Source: Streptomyces sp. AC550_RSS872
GTDB lineage: Bacteria > Actinomycetota > Actinomycetes > Streptomycetales > Streptomycetaceae
NCBI RefSeq assembly: GCF_019049285.1
Contig: NZ_JAGMUL010000028.1
Coordinates: forward strand, 163,664 to 227,663
Length of the DNA: 64,000 nucleotides
Reading direction: 5' to 3'
In this document: positions 35,400 through 43,557 of the stretch, in pieces
Position numbering within the stretch: position 1 is the stretch's first letter
Layout of the letters: each line of letters begins with the position of its first letter
Made by a program: the position numbers and the translations under genes
Notes under the pieces: generated by a model
The model's input: only the letters and a program-made list of their open reading frames with translations
Told to the model about the DNA's origin: nothing
The model's database searches: none

Positions 35400-36839
35400 A
35401 TGACGTCGTCAGAGCTGACCTCGTCCCAGCCCACCCTGCCACCGAGGCCGAATCTCGCATTCCGGCAGTTGCGCGGACAGCGCTCGCCGGCCGAGTTCGC
35501 CGCGGCGGTACGACGGGCCGCTCGCGAGATCGGTGAGCGGGTCAGCTGTGACGCGCGTTACGTCGGGCGGGTCGAGGCAGGCGAGATCCGCTGCCCCAAC
35601 TACGCGTACGAACGGGTGTTCCTGCACATGTTCCCCGGCCGCACGCTCACCGACCTCGGCTTCGCGCCCCGCTCGTCCGTACGCGGACGCCGGGCGCGCA
35701 CCGAAGAGGAGGCGCCCCTCGTGCACACCACGAACCCGGCGTGCGCCACCAGTGAGACGTGGGGTGGCCACGAGCCGTATGACCATCAGAACCACCAGAA
35801 CCACGAGATCCACGAGGAGAGCGACGTGCTGCGTCGCGCATTCATGACCGGCGGAGGCGCCACCGTGGCCGCCGCCTCGCTGAGCCCGCTGGGGCTCGCC
35901 TTCGACGCCGCGGCCGCCGAGCGTCCCGCCCGACGTGTCGGAGGACACGAGGCGGACGCGCTCGAGGAAGCCGTACGCCGCATCCGGCTGCTCGACGACC
36001 GGCACGGCGCCGACGGCCTCTACCGGCGCGCGGCCGCCCCGCTGCGTGCCGCGTACGAGCTGCTCGACGCCGGTACGACCCGGCAGGCGATCGGTGACCG
36101 GCTGCACTCGGGCGCGGGTGAACTGGCCATCTCGGTGGGGTGGCTGGCGCACGACTCGGGCCGTTTCGACGACGCCCGCTCGCACTACGGGGAGGCGCTG
36201 GCGACGGCCCGGATGGCGGGCGACCCGGCGCTGGAGGCGCACGCCTTCTGCAACATGTCGTTCCTGGCACGGGACGCGGGCCGGCCGCGTGAGGCGGTAC
36301 GGGCGGCCCAGGCCGCGCAGCGTGCCGCGCGGCCCCTCGGCTCCTCCCGCCTGATGTCGCTGCTGGCGCTGCGCGAGGCGGGCGGCTGGGCCGGACTCGC
36401 CGACCGCACCGGCTGCGAACAGGCCCTCGTCCGCGCGCAGGCCCTCTACGGGCGGGGCAGCTCGGAAGCCGACCCCGAGTGGATGAGCTTCTACGGGGAG
36501 GCGGAGCTGGAGGCACTGGAGGCGCAGTGCTGGTCGATACTGGGCAACTGGCAGCGGGCGGCGCGGCACGCGGGGCGGGCGGCGCAGCTCCAGGATCCGC
36601 ACTTCACGCGCAACATCGCGCTGTACACGGCGGAACTGGCGGACGACCTGGCCCGGGGCGGACGCCCGGACGAGGCCGCGGCGGCCGGGATGCGGGTGCT
36701 GGACCTGCTCGACCAGGTGCAGTCGTCGCGGGTCCAGACGATGCTGGCGGGCACGGCGCGGGTACTGCTGCCGCACCGGCGGGCGAGTGGTGTGTCGGCG
36801 TTTCTGGAGCGGCACGCGAGCGTGCCCCGCATGGCGTGA
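35400..36839 (+). CDS. XRE-type/TPR regulator (NsdA-like)
   Basis: A 479-aa cytoplasmic regulator. Residues about 18-85 form a helix-turn-helix-like region (F-R-Q-L-R-G-Q-R-S, Y-V-G-R-V-E-A-G-E) of the Streptomyces XRE-TPR family. A His/Asn-rich spacer follows (about 120-140). From about 185 to the end are TPR-like helices (A-H-D-S-G-R-F-D-D-A-R-S-H-Y and repeats). At about 145-175 is a stretch that looks like a Tat signal (L-R-R-A-F-M-T-G-G-G plus alanine-rich core) but is internal, so export is unlikely. The architecture resembles NsdA-type developmental and antibiotic regulators; orthology not claimed. AGAGG precedes the ATG. Confidence 0.8.
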   Translation: MTSSELTSSQPTLPPRPNLAFRQLRGQRSPAEFAAAVRRAAREIGERVSCDARYVGRVEAGEIRCPNYAYERVFLHMFPGRTLTDLGFAPRSSVRGRRARTEEEAPLVHTTNPACATSETWGGHEPYDHQNHQNHEIHEESDVLRRAFMTGGGATVAAASLSPLGLAFDAAAAERPARRVGGHEADALEEAVRRIRLLDDRHGADGLYRRAAAPLRAAYELLDAGTTRQAIGDRLHSGAGELAISVGWLAHDSGRFDDARSHYGEALATARMAGDPALEAHAFCNMSFLARDAGRPREAVRAAQAAQRAARPLGSSRLMSLLALREAGGWAGLADRTGCEQALVRAQALYGRGSSEADPEWMSFYGEAELEALEAQCWSILGNWQRAARHAGRAAQLQDPHFTRNIALYTAELADDLARGGRPDEAAAAGMRVLDLLDQVQSSRVQTMLAGTARVLLPHRRASGVSAFLERHASVPRMA

Positions 36840-36900
36840 CCGGCATGACGTGACCGGCATGACGTGACCGGCATGACGTGACCGGCATGACGTGACCGGC
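36837..36900. repeat. Tandem 14-bp repeat (TGACCGGCATGACG), four copies plus partial
   Basis: Perfect head-to-tail copies at 36837, 36851, 36865 and 36879 and an 8-bp partial copy at 36893. The first copy includes the stop codon of the TPR regulator. It lies in the 80-bp convergent space before the histidine phosphatase gene. Confidence 0.95.
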
Positions 36901-36919
36901 AGGGCCCGCGCTCGGCGGG

Positions 36920-37516
36920 CTACACCCCCAGATGCCCCAGGTCGTTCCAGCTCTCGATCGCCGGTTCCCCGTACGCCCATCCCAGCACCGACAGCGACGT
37001 CGGGTTCAGCCGGATCCGTGCCGCGAAGTCGAGCGGCAGCCCCAGCCAGCGCGCGCCTATGGACCGCAGGATGTGCCCGTGCGCGAACACCAGCACGTCA
37101 CGGTCGGCCTCGCGCGCCCATGCCACCACCTCGTCGGCCCGGGCCGTCACCTCGGACAGGCTCTCGCCCTCCGGTACGCCGTCGCGCCAGATGAGCCAGC
37201 CGGGACGCACGGCCTGGATCTCCGCGGGTGTCATGCCCTCGTAGGCGCCGTAGTCCCACTCCATGAGCGTGTCCCAGGTACGCGCGCGTTCACCGAAGCC
37301 GGCGAGTTCGCACGTCTCACGCGCGCGTGACAGCGGGCTGGTGCGGATCTCGATCTCCGCGAGGCCGTCGTACGGCGGCCGGTGCAGGCGTACGCCCAGC
37401 AGCTTCGCGCCCCGGCGGCCCTCCTCCAGGAGCGGCACATCGGTCCTGCCCGTGTGCTTGCCGGACAGCGACCACGCCGTCTGTCCGTGCCGGGCCAGCA
37501 GGATGCGCGGTGCCAT
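36920..37516 (-). CDS. Histidine phosphatase family protein (phosphoglycerate-mutase-like)
   Basis: A 198-aa cytoplasmic phosphatase with the catalytic motif L-A-R-H-G-Q-T (Arg9-His10-Gly11), a second arginine in S-P-L-S-R-A (about residue 65), Glu in W-D-Y-G-A-Y-E-G, and the late catalytic H-G-H-I-L-R (about residue 145). Substrate cannot be read from sequence; a sugar- or small-metabolite phosphatase is more likely than a glycolytic mutase. AAGGG precedes the ATG. Convergent with the TPR regulator. Confidence 0.88.
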   Translation of the reverse strand: MAPRILLARHGQTAWSLSGKHTGRTDVPLLEEGRRGAKLLGVRLHRPPYDGLAEIEIRTSPLSRARETCELAGFGERARTWDTLMEWDYGAYEGMTPAEIQAVRPGWLIWRDGVPEGESLSEVTARADEVVAWAREADRDVLVFAHGHILRSIGARWLGLPLDFAARIRLNPTSLSVLGWAYGEPAIESWNDLGHLGV

Positions 37517-37702
37517 GGAGGTGCCCTTCCGGGAGAAATGAGAGGCGGGACCCGTCCATCATCCCGCACGCTGTTCGAGGGCAACCCCGGGGGCGATCTC
37601 TGCGTCTTGAGGGCCGGGGCGCCCGAAGGGGGCGCGCGCATACACCGTAAAGTGGCACGACCGGTCAACCGGGCGCCGTGACAAGAAGGGGGAGGCGATC
37701 GG

Positions 37703-38713
37703 ATGCCGCACGCCGATACAGCTGGCGTGGAGGCGACGCCGCGGACCCGCCTGCGCTGGTGGACCGAGCTGCCGCTGATACTCCTGGTGTACGCCTGCTA
37801 CTCGGCGGGCCGACTTCTGGCCCGGGGCGATGTCTCCACCGCCGTCGACCACGGCCTGGCGATCCTGGACATCGAAAAGGCCCTGCACCTCAACGCGGAG
37901 TCCCCCCTCAACCGCCTCTTCACCCGCGAGCCCTGGCTCGGCGTCCCGGCCGACTTCTGGTACGCGTCCCTGCACTACCTGATCACCCCCGCGCTCCTGG
38001 TCTGGATCTTCCGGTCCCGTACCGTGCGCTACCGCGCGGCCCGCACCTGGCTGATGACGTCGACCTTCATAGGCCTGATCGGCTTCACCCTGCTGCCCAC
38101 CTGCCCGCCCCGGCTGCTCGCCGACAGCTACGGCTTCGTGGACACGATGGCCCAGTACAGCTCGTACGGCTGGTGGGGCGGTGCCGCGAGCGCGCCGAAG
38201 GGCATGGGCGGCATGACGAACCAGTACGCGGCGATGCCGAGCCTGCACGTCGGCTGGGCGCTGTGGTGCGGGGTGATGCTGTGGCGGTACGGCGGGACGC
38301 GCCTGACGAAGGTGGCGGCCGTCGCCTACCCGCTGATCACCACGATCGTCGTGATGGGCACCGCCAACCACTACTTCCTCGACGCGGTCGCGGGCGCCGC
38401 CGTAATGGGCGTCGGGCTGCTGCTGACGCCGTACGTCCTGCGGACCGCGGACCGGGTACGGGCGCGGTTCGGGACGGAGGTCGCCCCCGTCGCGACGGCC
38501 GCAGCGGTCTCCGGCGGCACGGTCGCGAAGGGTACGCGGGAGACCGTCACCGTGGCCTCGGACGACGCTTCTTCCTCGATTGTCAGTGGCGGATGCCAGA
38601 CTTCCGCGGGTGAGCGAATTCCACGGCAGCGCGAGTCCCGGTTCGGATCCGGAGCCGAGCCGAGTGCCTCTCCCCAGGACGCGGGGGACGGCGCTCCGGC
38701 ACCGGCTCGCTGA
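37703..38713 (+). CDS. PAP2-superfamily integral membrane phosphatase
   Basis: A 336-aa membrane protein with about six helices in the first 265 residues and a polar, low-complexity C-terminal tail of 70 residues. The PAP2 motifs visible are A-A-M-P-S-L-H-V-G-W (P-S-L-H with catalytic His) and A-N-H-Y-F-L-D-A-V-A-G (second His and Asp), the form found in the inositol-phosphorylceramide-synthase-like subgroup common in actinomycetes. Likely acts on a lipid phosphate. Strong GGGGGAGG before the ATG. The 3' end overlaps the next gene by about 100 bp in another frame. Confidence 0.87.
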   Translation: MPHADTAGVEATPRTRLRWWTELPLILLVYACYSAGRLLARGDVSTAVDHGLAILDIEKALHLNAESPLNRLFTREPWLGVPADFWYASLHYLITPALLVWIFRSRTVRYRAARTWLMTSTFIGLIGFTLLPTCPPRLLADSYGFVDTMAQYSSYGWWGGAASAPKGMGGMTNQYAAMPSLHVGWALWCGVMLWRYGGTRLTKVAAVAYPLITTIVVMGTANHYFLDAVAGAAVMGVGLLLTPYVLRTADRVRARFGTEVAPVATAAAVSGGTVAKGTRETVTVASDDASSSIVSGGCQTSAGERIPRQRESRFGSGAEPSASPQDAGDGAPAPAR

Positions 38714-39797
38714 GCTGCGCGGTCCCGACGTACCGGCCAAGGCGCTCGACGCGCGCGCCCTGGCCGCCCTCGCCGCCAACCCCGGCTGCAAGCGGCGCGC
38801 GATCCTGGACGGCGCCGGGGTGAACAAGGCGGCCCTGGCGAGCGCGCTGGGCTCGCCGTCGGTCTTCGGGCAGTCGCAGTTCGCCTTCACCCGCGGGAAC
38901 GCGTTCGAGGCCAAGGTCAAGGCGGACGGCGGCGCGGAGCTGCTGCGCCTGGTCCACGAGAAGCTGGACCGCTCGGCCGAGCCGCCCGCCGACGCGCGGG
39001 TGCCCGAGCTCACCGCGACCGGCCCCGAGGGCCGCACGGCCCGTACGGCGCTGGCGCTGCGCGAGGCCACCGAGGCCCACGGCGCGTGGACGCTGCTCGA
39101 CCACCCCATGCTCGCGCTGGACGTCGCCGGCTCGCCCGCCTTCCTGGAGCCGGACGCGGTGGTCGTACACCCGGACGGCAGCTGGACGGTCGTGGAGATC
39201 AAGTCCTTCCCGATGCTGGACGGTTCGGCGGACCCGGCGAAGGTCGGCGCGGCCGCGCGGCAGTCGGCGGTGTACGTGCTGGCGTTGGAGCAGATCGCGG
39301 CCCGGCTGGAACCGACGCCGCGCGTGCGCCATCGCGTCCTCCTGGTCTGCCCCAAGGACTTCTCCAACCTCCCCACCGCCTCCGCCGTCGACATCCGCAA
39401 GCAGCGCGCGGTCACCGCCCGTCAGCTGGCCCGTCTCACCCGTATCGAGGACATCGCCGACACCCTCCCCGACGGCACCTGCTTCTCTCCCGAGCTGCCC
39501 GCCGCCGACCTGACGGCGGCCGTCGAGTCGGTTCCGGCGACGTACGCGCCCGAGTGTCTGTCCGCCTGTGAGCTGGCCTTCCACTGCCGCGCCCGGTCCC
39601 GCGCGTCCGGCGCGGTGACGTCGCTGGGCCGTTCGGTGCGGGCCGAGCTCGGCGATCTGACGACGGTCGAGGGCGTCCTGTCGGCGGCCCGCGGCGAGTC
39701 CGGCGACCCGGATGATCCGGCGGTGGCGGCCTTGCGCTGGGCGGCGCGGCTGCGGGCAGAGGCCCTCGGCCGGGAGGCGGTGGCCGCGTGTCACTGA
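38610..39797 (+). CDS. RecB/Cas4-like PD-(D/E)XK nuclease with probable 4Fe-4S cysteines
   Basis: A 395-aa protein. Motifs in order: Cys60 (N-P-G-C-K-R-R), R-G-N-A-F-E (95-100), Asp182 (E-P-D-A-V), Glu196-x-Lys198 (V-V-E-I-K-S), Gln218-x3-Tyr222 (R-Q-S-A-V-Y-V-L-A-L), then Cys316-x3-Cys320-x5-Cys326. This combination (PD-D/E-X-K core, Q-x3-Y and one early plus three late cysteines) is the hallmark of the RecB/AddB/Cas4 Fe-S nuclease superfamily. It therefore probably cuts or trims DNA ends and binds an iron-sulfur cluster. The GTG at 38610 gives a 104-bp overlap with the PAP2 gene; TTG 38580 is the alternative and a later start would lose little before Cys60. Its stop overlaps the next GTG. 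Confidence 0.82.
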   Translation: MSEFHGSASPGSDPEPSRVPLPRTRGTALRHRLAELRGPDVPAKALDARALAALAANPGCKRRAILDGAGVNKAALASALGSPSVFGQSQFAFTRGNAFEAKVKADGGAELLRLVHEKLDRSAEPPADARVPELTATGPEGRTARTALALREATEAHGAWTLLDHPMLALDVAGSPAFLEPDAVVVHPDGSWTVVEIKSFPMLDGSADPAKVGAAARQSAVYVLALEQIAARLEPTPRVRHRVLLVCPKDFSNLPTASAVDIRKQRAVTARQLARLTRIEDIADTLPDGTCFSPELPAADLTAAVESVPATYAPECLSACELAFHCRARSRASGAVTSLGRSVRAELGDLTTVEGVLSAARGESGDPDDPAVAALRWAARLRAEALGREAVAACH

Positions 39798-41428
39798 TCT
39801 CCACCCTCGCCCGGCTGGAAGCCGTCAGCACGGGCCGCGCCCAGCCCGCCGCGACCGTCCGCCACCGGCGTCTGTCCGAGCGGCCGCTGGTCTTCGTGCC
39901 GCTCACCACCGCGGGTGAGGCCGGTGCCCCGCTCGGCGCGCTCGTCGGCACCGACCGGGAGGCCCCGCACCTGCTGGTCGTACCGCAGCCGCGCGACCGG
40001 GACCTCCGGTTCGCGTTCCTGTCCGAGCTGGCGGACGTCGTCCTGCCGTACATCGACGCCTACGCCGAGGACGTGGAGGCGGCCGAGCGGGCCGAGACCG
40101 ATCCGGAGACCGGCAAGCGGGTCAAGGTCGAGGTGGAACTGTGCGCGGACGCCCCGCAGTTGATCGTGCCGAGCCGCGCGGGCGTCGACTTCGTCCGGCT
40201 CCTGGGCCGCTCCATGCGCTTCCGGCGTACGGCGGAACAGGACCCGGAGGCCCCCTACCCGGCGCCTGCGCGCGTGCCGTTGCTCGGCCGGTGGCTGACC
40301 CACTTCGCCGAGCGGGCCCGGGTGCCGGGCTCCTCGCTGCTGCTGGCCATGACGGACGTACTGGCCCGGCACTGGGCGACCGGCCAGTCCACCCTGGAGG
40401 ACCAGCACCTCGGCGCACTGCTCGCCTGGATCGACCCTCCCCCACTCTCGAATGCGCTCGAGCGGGGGGACCCCCAGTCCGGTGAGACGGGCGCCGAGGC
40501 GGCCCTGCGGGCGGAGCTCGCGCGGGACCGGGACGGCCAGTTGCTGTGCCCGCCGGCCGGTCCCGCCACCGACCCGGCGTTCGACAACAAGCTGCTCGCC
40601 CCCGCCATCGAGCGCTACGACCGCGCCCGCACCGCCCTGGCCGCCGCCGAGGACGGGCTGGAGGCCGACGACCGGCTCGGTGACCTCACCGCCGCCGAGC
40701 GGGAGATCCGCGCCCTCGTCGAGAGCCGGACCCGGCCAACCTGGGACGCGGTGTGGCGGGGTCTCGACCGGTTGCGGGAGCTGCCGGAGGCCTCGCGGGT
40801 CGAGGAGCGGTGGACCCGCGACCGCTGGTCCTTCACCGGCCATCGCGACCGCGTCCTCGCCGGCGAACCCCCGCAGCCGCGCCGCGACGACGCGGTCACC
40901 GCAGCCAACAAGCTCGCCGCGCGCGAGCGGGAACAAGCCCGCCTGGAGGCGCAGGAGGCGCTCGACGACCCGCTGGTGATGGCGGGGCGACGGCTGTCGG
41001 GGGAGGCCTTCGCGGGCGAGGTCACCGATGTCGTGATGGCGTACAGCGAGGGCAAGCGGCCCAGTCCGCGCCCGCTGGTCACCGTCCGCACCGACGACCG
41101 GCCGCATCTGGGCGAGCGGGCGAAGGTGTTCCGGTCGCTGGGCGGGAAGCCCCAGTCCGCGGAGTTCGTCGGATACGAGGGCGACATCGGGGACGGAGGC
41201 GCACTCGTGGTGCTGCGGGTGCTGGACAAGATGGGCCGCGGCAAGGAGCCGGAGGAGGGGTCGGTGCCCGAGAAGGGCGATGTGCTGTGCTTCACGCTGT
41301 TCGAGCACGAGCAGCGGGGCGGCGCGAAGCTGCCCGATCCGGAGCAGACGCCGTGGACGCACGGCGGGCCGCCCGGCGAGCAGGAGCCCGAGGCCGCCGA
41401 TCCGCTGACCGAGGAGGATGTGCTGTGA
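39788..41428 (+). CDS. Unknown 546-aa protein of the nuclease-helicase operon
   Basis: I recognise no catalytic domain. The protein is soluble: an N-terminal half with mixed alpha/beta character (L-V-F-V-P-L-T-T near residue 34; L-V-V-P-Q-P-R-D-R-D near residue 63), a central coiled, Ala/Arg/Glu-rich region (about 275-400) and a C-terminal beta-rich piece (about 405-505) before an acidic tail. It overlaps the nuclease gene by 10 bp and the helicase gene by 4 bp (GTGA), so it is made together with both. A scaffold or DNA-binding subunit is plausible but inferred from context only. Confidence 0.75.
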   Translation: MSLISTLARLEAVSTGRAQPAATVRHRRLSERPLVFVPLTTAGEAGAPLGALVGTDREAPHLLVVPQPRDRDLRFAFLSELADVVLPYIDAYAEDVEAAERAETDPETGKRVKVEVELCADAPQLIVPSRAGVDFVRLLGRSMRFRRTAEQDPEAPYPAPARVPLLGRWLTHFAERARVPGSSLLLAMTDVLARHWATGQSTLEDQHLGALLAWIDPPPLSNALERGDPQSGETGAEAALRAELARDRDGQLLCPPAGPATDPAFDNKLLAPAIERYDRARTALAAAEDGLEADDRLGDLTAAEREIRALVESRTRPTWDAVWRGLDRLRELPEASRVEERWTRDRWSFTGHRDRVLAGEPPQPRRDDAVTAANKLAAREREQARLEAQEALDDPLVMAGRRLSGEAFAGEVTDVVMAYSEGKRPSPRPLVTVRTDDRPHLGERAKVFRSLGGKPQSAEFVGYEGDIGDGGALVVLRVLDKMGRGKEPEEGSVPEKGDVLCFTLFEHEQRGGAKLPDPEQTPWTHGGPPGEQEPEAADPLTEEDVL

Positions 41429-42759
41429 CCGCCGTGTTCGACCCGGGTACGGCGGCGACCGAGGCCACCGACGCGATCCTCCACGACACGCTGCACGGCA
41501 CCGCGCGCGGTGTCGTCGTCGACTCCCCGCCCGGGGCCGGCAAGTCCACGCTCGTCGTCCGCGCGGCCCTCGAACTCGCCGACGCCGGGCGCCCGCTGAT
41601 GGTCGTCGCGCAGACCAACGCCCAGGTCGACGACCTCGTCCTGCGGCTCGCCGAGAAGAACCCCGAGCTGCCGGTGGGCCGGCTGCACAGCAGCGACGCC
41701 GACCCGTACGACAAGGCGCTCGACGACCTGCCGAACGTACGCAAGTCGGCGAAGGCGGGTGACCTCAGCGGCCTCTCGGTCGTCATCTCCACGGCGGCGA
41801 AGTGGGCGCACGTCAAGGTGGACGAGCCCTGGCGGCACGCGATCGTGGACGAGGCGTACCAGATGCGCTCGGACTCGCTGCTCGCGGTGGCCGGCCTGTT
41901 CGAGCGGGCGCTGTTCGTCGGCGACCCCGGCCAGCTGGACCCGTTCGCCATCGTCGGCAGCGAGCAGTGGGCGGGCCTGTCGTACGACCCGTCGGCCTCG
42001 GCCGTCACCACCCTCCTGGCCCACAACCCCGACCTGCCCCAGCACCGCCTGCCGGTCTCCTGGCGCCTCCCCGCCTCCGCCGCGCCCCTGGTCTCCGACG
42101 CCTTCTACCCGTACACACGGTTCCGCAGCGGCACGGACCACGGCGACCGTCATCTGTCCTTCGCGGTCCCGTCGGACGGCTCGGGCCCAGACCGGGTGAT
42201 CGACGAGGCGGCGGAGTCGGGCTGGGGCCTGCTGGAGCTGCCCGCCCGGCACACCCCGCGCACGGACCCCGAGGCGGTACGCGCGGTGGCGACGGTCGTG
42301 CGGCGCCTGCTGGACCGGGGTGGCGCGGCGACGTCGGAGCGCTCACCCGACGCCGCGCCGCTCACGGCCGACCGGATCGCGGTCGGCACGGCCCACCGGG
42401 ACCAGGCGGCCTCGGTCCGGGCGGCGCTGACCGAGCTGGGCGTGACAGACGTCACCGTCGACACCGCGAACCGGCTCCAAGGCCGCGAGTACGACGTGAC
42501 GGTGGTCCTCCACCCCCTCTCCGGCCGCCCCGACGCCACCGCCTTCCACCTGGAAACGGGCCGCCTGTGCGTCCTCGCCTCCCGTCACCGCCACGCCTGC
42601 ATCGTGGTGTGCCGGGCGGGGGTGAGCGACCTGCTGGACGACTATCCGTCGACGGAGCCGGTGCAGTTGGGAACCCTGGTGAAGTTCCCTGACGGTTGGG
42701 AGGCGAACCACGCGGTTCTGGCCCGGCTGGCGGAGCACCGCGTGGCGTGGCGGCCGTGA
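41425..42759 (+). CDS. SF1 helicase/ATPase (UPF1/RecD-like)
   Basis: A 444-aa superfamily 1 helicase core. Walker A D-S-P-P-G-A-G-K-S-T (33-42), motif Ia A-Q-T-N-A-Q-V-D (62-69), Walker B I-V-D-E-A-Y (140-145), motif III F-V-G-D-P-G-Q-L-D-P (164-173), motif IV with Arg214 (S-W-R-L-P), motif V T-A-N-R-L-Q-G-R-E and motif VI L-A-S-R-H-R are all present. It is short, with few accessory insertions. The GTG at 41425 follows GAGGAGG and overlaps the preceding stop. With the two upstream genes it forms a likely DNA-processing complex. The last 66 bp are duplicated at 42853-42921. Confidence 0.86.
   Translation: MTAVFDPGTAATEATDAILHDTLHGTARGVVVDSPPGAGKSTLVVRAALELADAGRPLMVVAQTNAQVDDLVLRLAEKNPELPVGRLHSSDADPYDKALDDLPNVRKSAKAGDLSGLSVVISTAAKWAHVKVDEPWRHAIVDEAYQMRSDSLLAVAGLFERALFVGDPGQLDPFAIVGSEQWAGLSYDPSASAVTTLLAHNPDLPQHRLPVSWRLPASAAPLVSDAFYPYTRFRSGTDHGDRHLSFAVPSDGSGPDRVIDEAAESGWGLLELPARHTPRTDPEAVRAVATVVRRLLDRGGAATSERSPDAAPLTADRIAVGTAHRDQAASVRAALTELGVTDVTVDTANRLQGREYDVTVVLHPLSGRPDATAFHLETGRLCVLASRHRHACIVVCRAGVSDLLDDYPSTEPVQLGTLVKFPDGWEANHAVLARLAEHRVAWRP
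42687..42755 (+). repeat. 3' end of the helicase gene, copy 1 of a 69-bp direct repeat
   Basis: Identical except for one base to 42853-42921, 166 bp downstream in the same orientation. Confidence 0.95.
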
Positions 42760-43058
42760 ACCCCACCACACCCACACGACCGGCTCAACCACAGCAACGC
42801 CCATCCGCCGGACGGAGTCCGGCACGCCGCCGGAGGCGGCCGACGAACACAGCCCTGACGGTTGGGAGGCGAACCACGCGGTTCTGGCCCGGCTGGCGGA
42901 GCACCGCGTGGGGTGGCGGCCCGGCTGATACTCCACGGCATCCCCTTTGACCTGCGCTCGGCGCCCCCTTGCGCGGGCGCGGGACAATGGACGGTGGATC
43001 GGTCCACAGATGTCACTCGGTGGTCCACGAGATCGTCGACGTAAGAGAAGGAGAAGAC
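42760..43058. other. Intergenic region with helicase-tail relic
   Basis: 299 bp between the helicase stop and the gene at 43059. It contains the 69-bp duplicated helicase tail (42853-42921), a GC hairpin-like stretch CGCCGGAGGCGG near 42830, and the promoter for 43059. No gene seen. Confidence 0.6.
42853..42921 (+). repeat. Duplicated helicase-gene tail (non-coding relic), copy 2
   Basis: 68 of 69 bases match 42687-42755. It has no start of its own and no upstream helicase sequence, so it is a relic of a local tandem duplication or of an alternative 3' end. Confidence 0.9.
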
Positions 43059-43424
43059 ATGGCGGAGCCCACGCCGCGTCGGAACGAGCCGCGGCTACGC
43101 CCCGCGCCCCTGCTCTTCGAGCCCGCGCAGGTGGCAGCCGACCCGGAGCACTTCTTCGACCTGGAGTCGATCGACGACCCGCGGGCGCTGCTGACGCGGG
43201 CGACCGAGCTGACGCTGGCGTTCCGGGCGGCGACGGACCGTGCGGTGGAGTTCCAGGCCATCGCGGCAGCCCAGCTGGCGGATCCGCGGCGGTTCGACCG
43301 GCTGACGCCCGCCGACATCGCCGCGCGGGCCGAGTGGACCGAGGACTATGCCAAGAAGATGGTGGAGTTCGGCCGGGATCTGATGCGCGGAGTCGAGGGT
43401 CCCGGCCACGTCGACCCGGTGTGA
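43059..43424 (+). CDS. Conserved hypothetical protein, helix-rich
   Basis: A 121-aa soluble protein with a proline-rich basic start, then mainly helices (R-A-L-L-T-R-A-T-E-L-T, F-Q-A-I-A-A-A-Q-L, W-T-E-D-Y-A-K-K-M-V). No known domain recognised. The ATG has an ideal AAGGAG upstream; earlier in-frame starts back to 42969 would add an unlikely leader. A conserved single gene in streptomycetes by position; function unknown. Confidence 0.72.
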   Translation: MAEPTPRRNEPRLRPAPLLFEPAQVAADPEHFFDLESIDDPRALLTRATELTLAFRAATDRAVEFQAIAAAQLADPRRFDRLTPADIAARAEWTEDYAKKMVEFGRDLMRGVEGPGHVDPV

Positions 43425-43557
43425 CCCGGGCACCAGGCATCCCGGAACAGTCCATGGCATATGCCAGGCGGGCAAGATACGCCCCGCCACCCCGCCCTGT
43501 CCTGATTTCCCGGAACTCTCGGGAACGGCTCGCTCACCGTCGGTAGATGTAGCTGTC

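Noticed and set aside
37559..39415. Reverse-strand 618-codon frame across the PAP2 and nuclease genes
   Set aside because: Spans two convincing forward genes, low-complexity sequence, no start signals.
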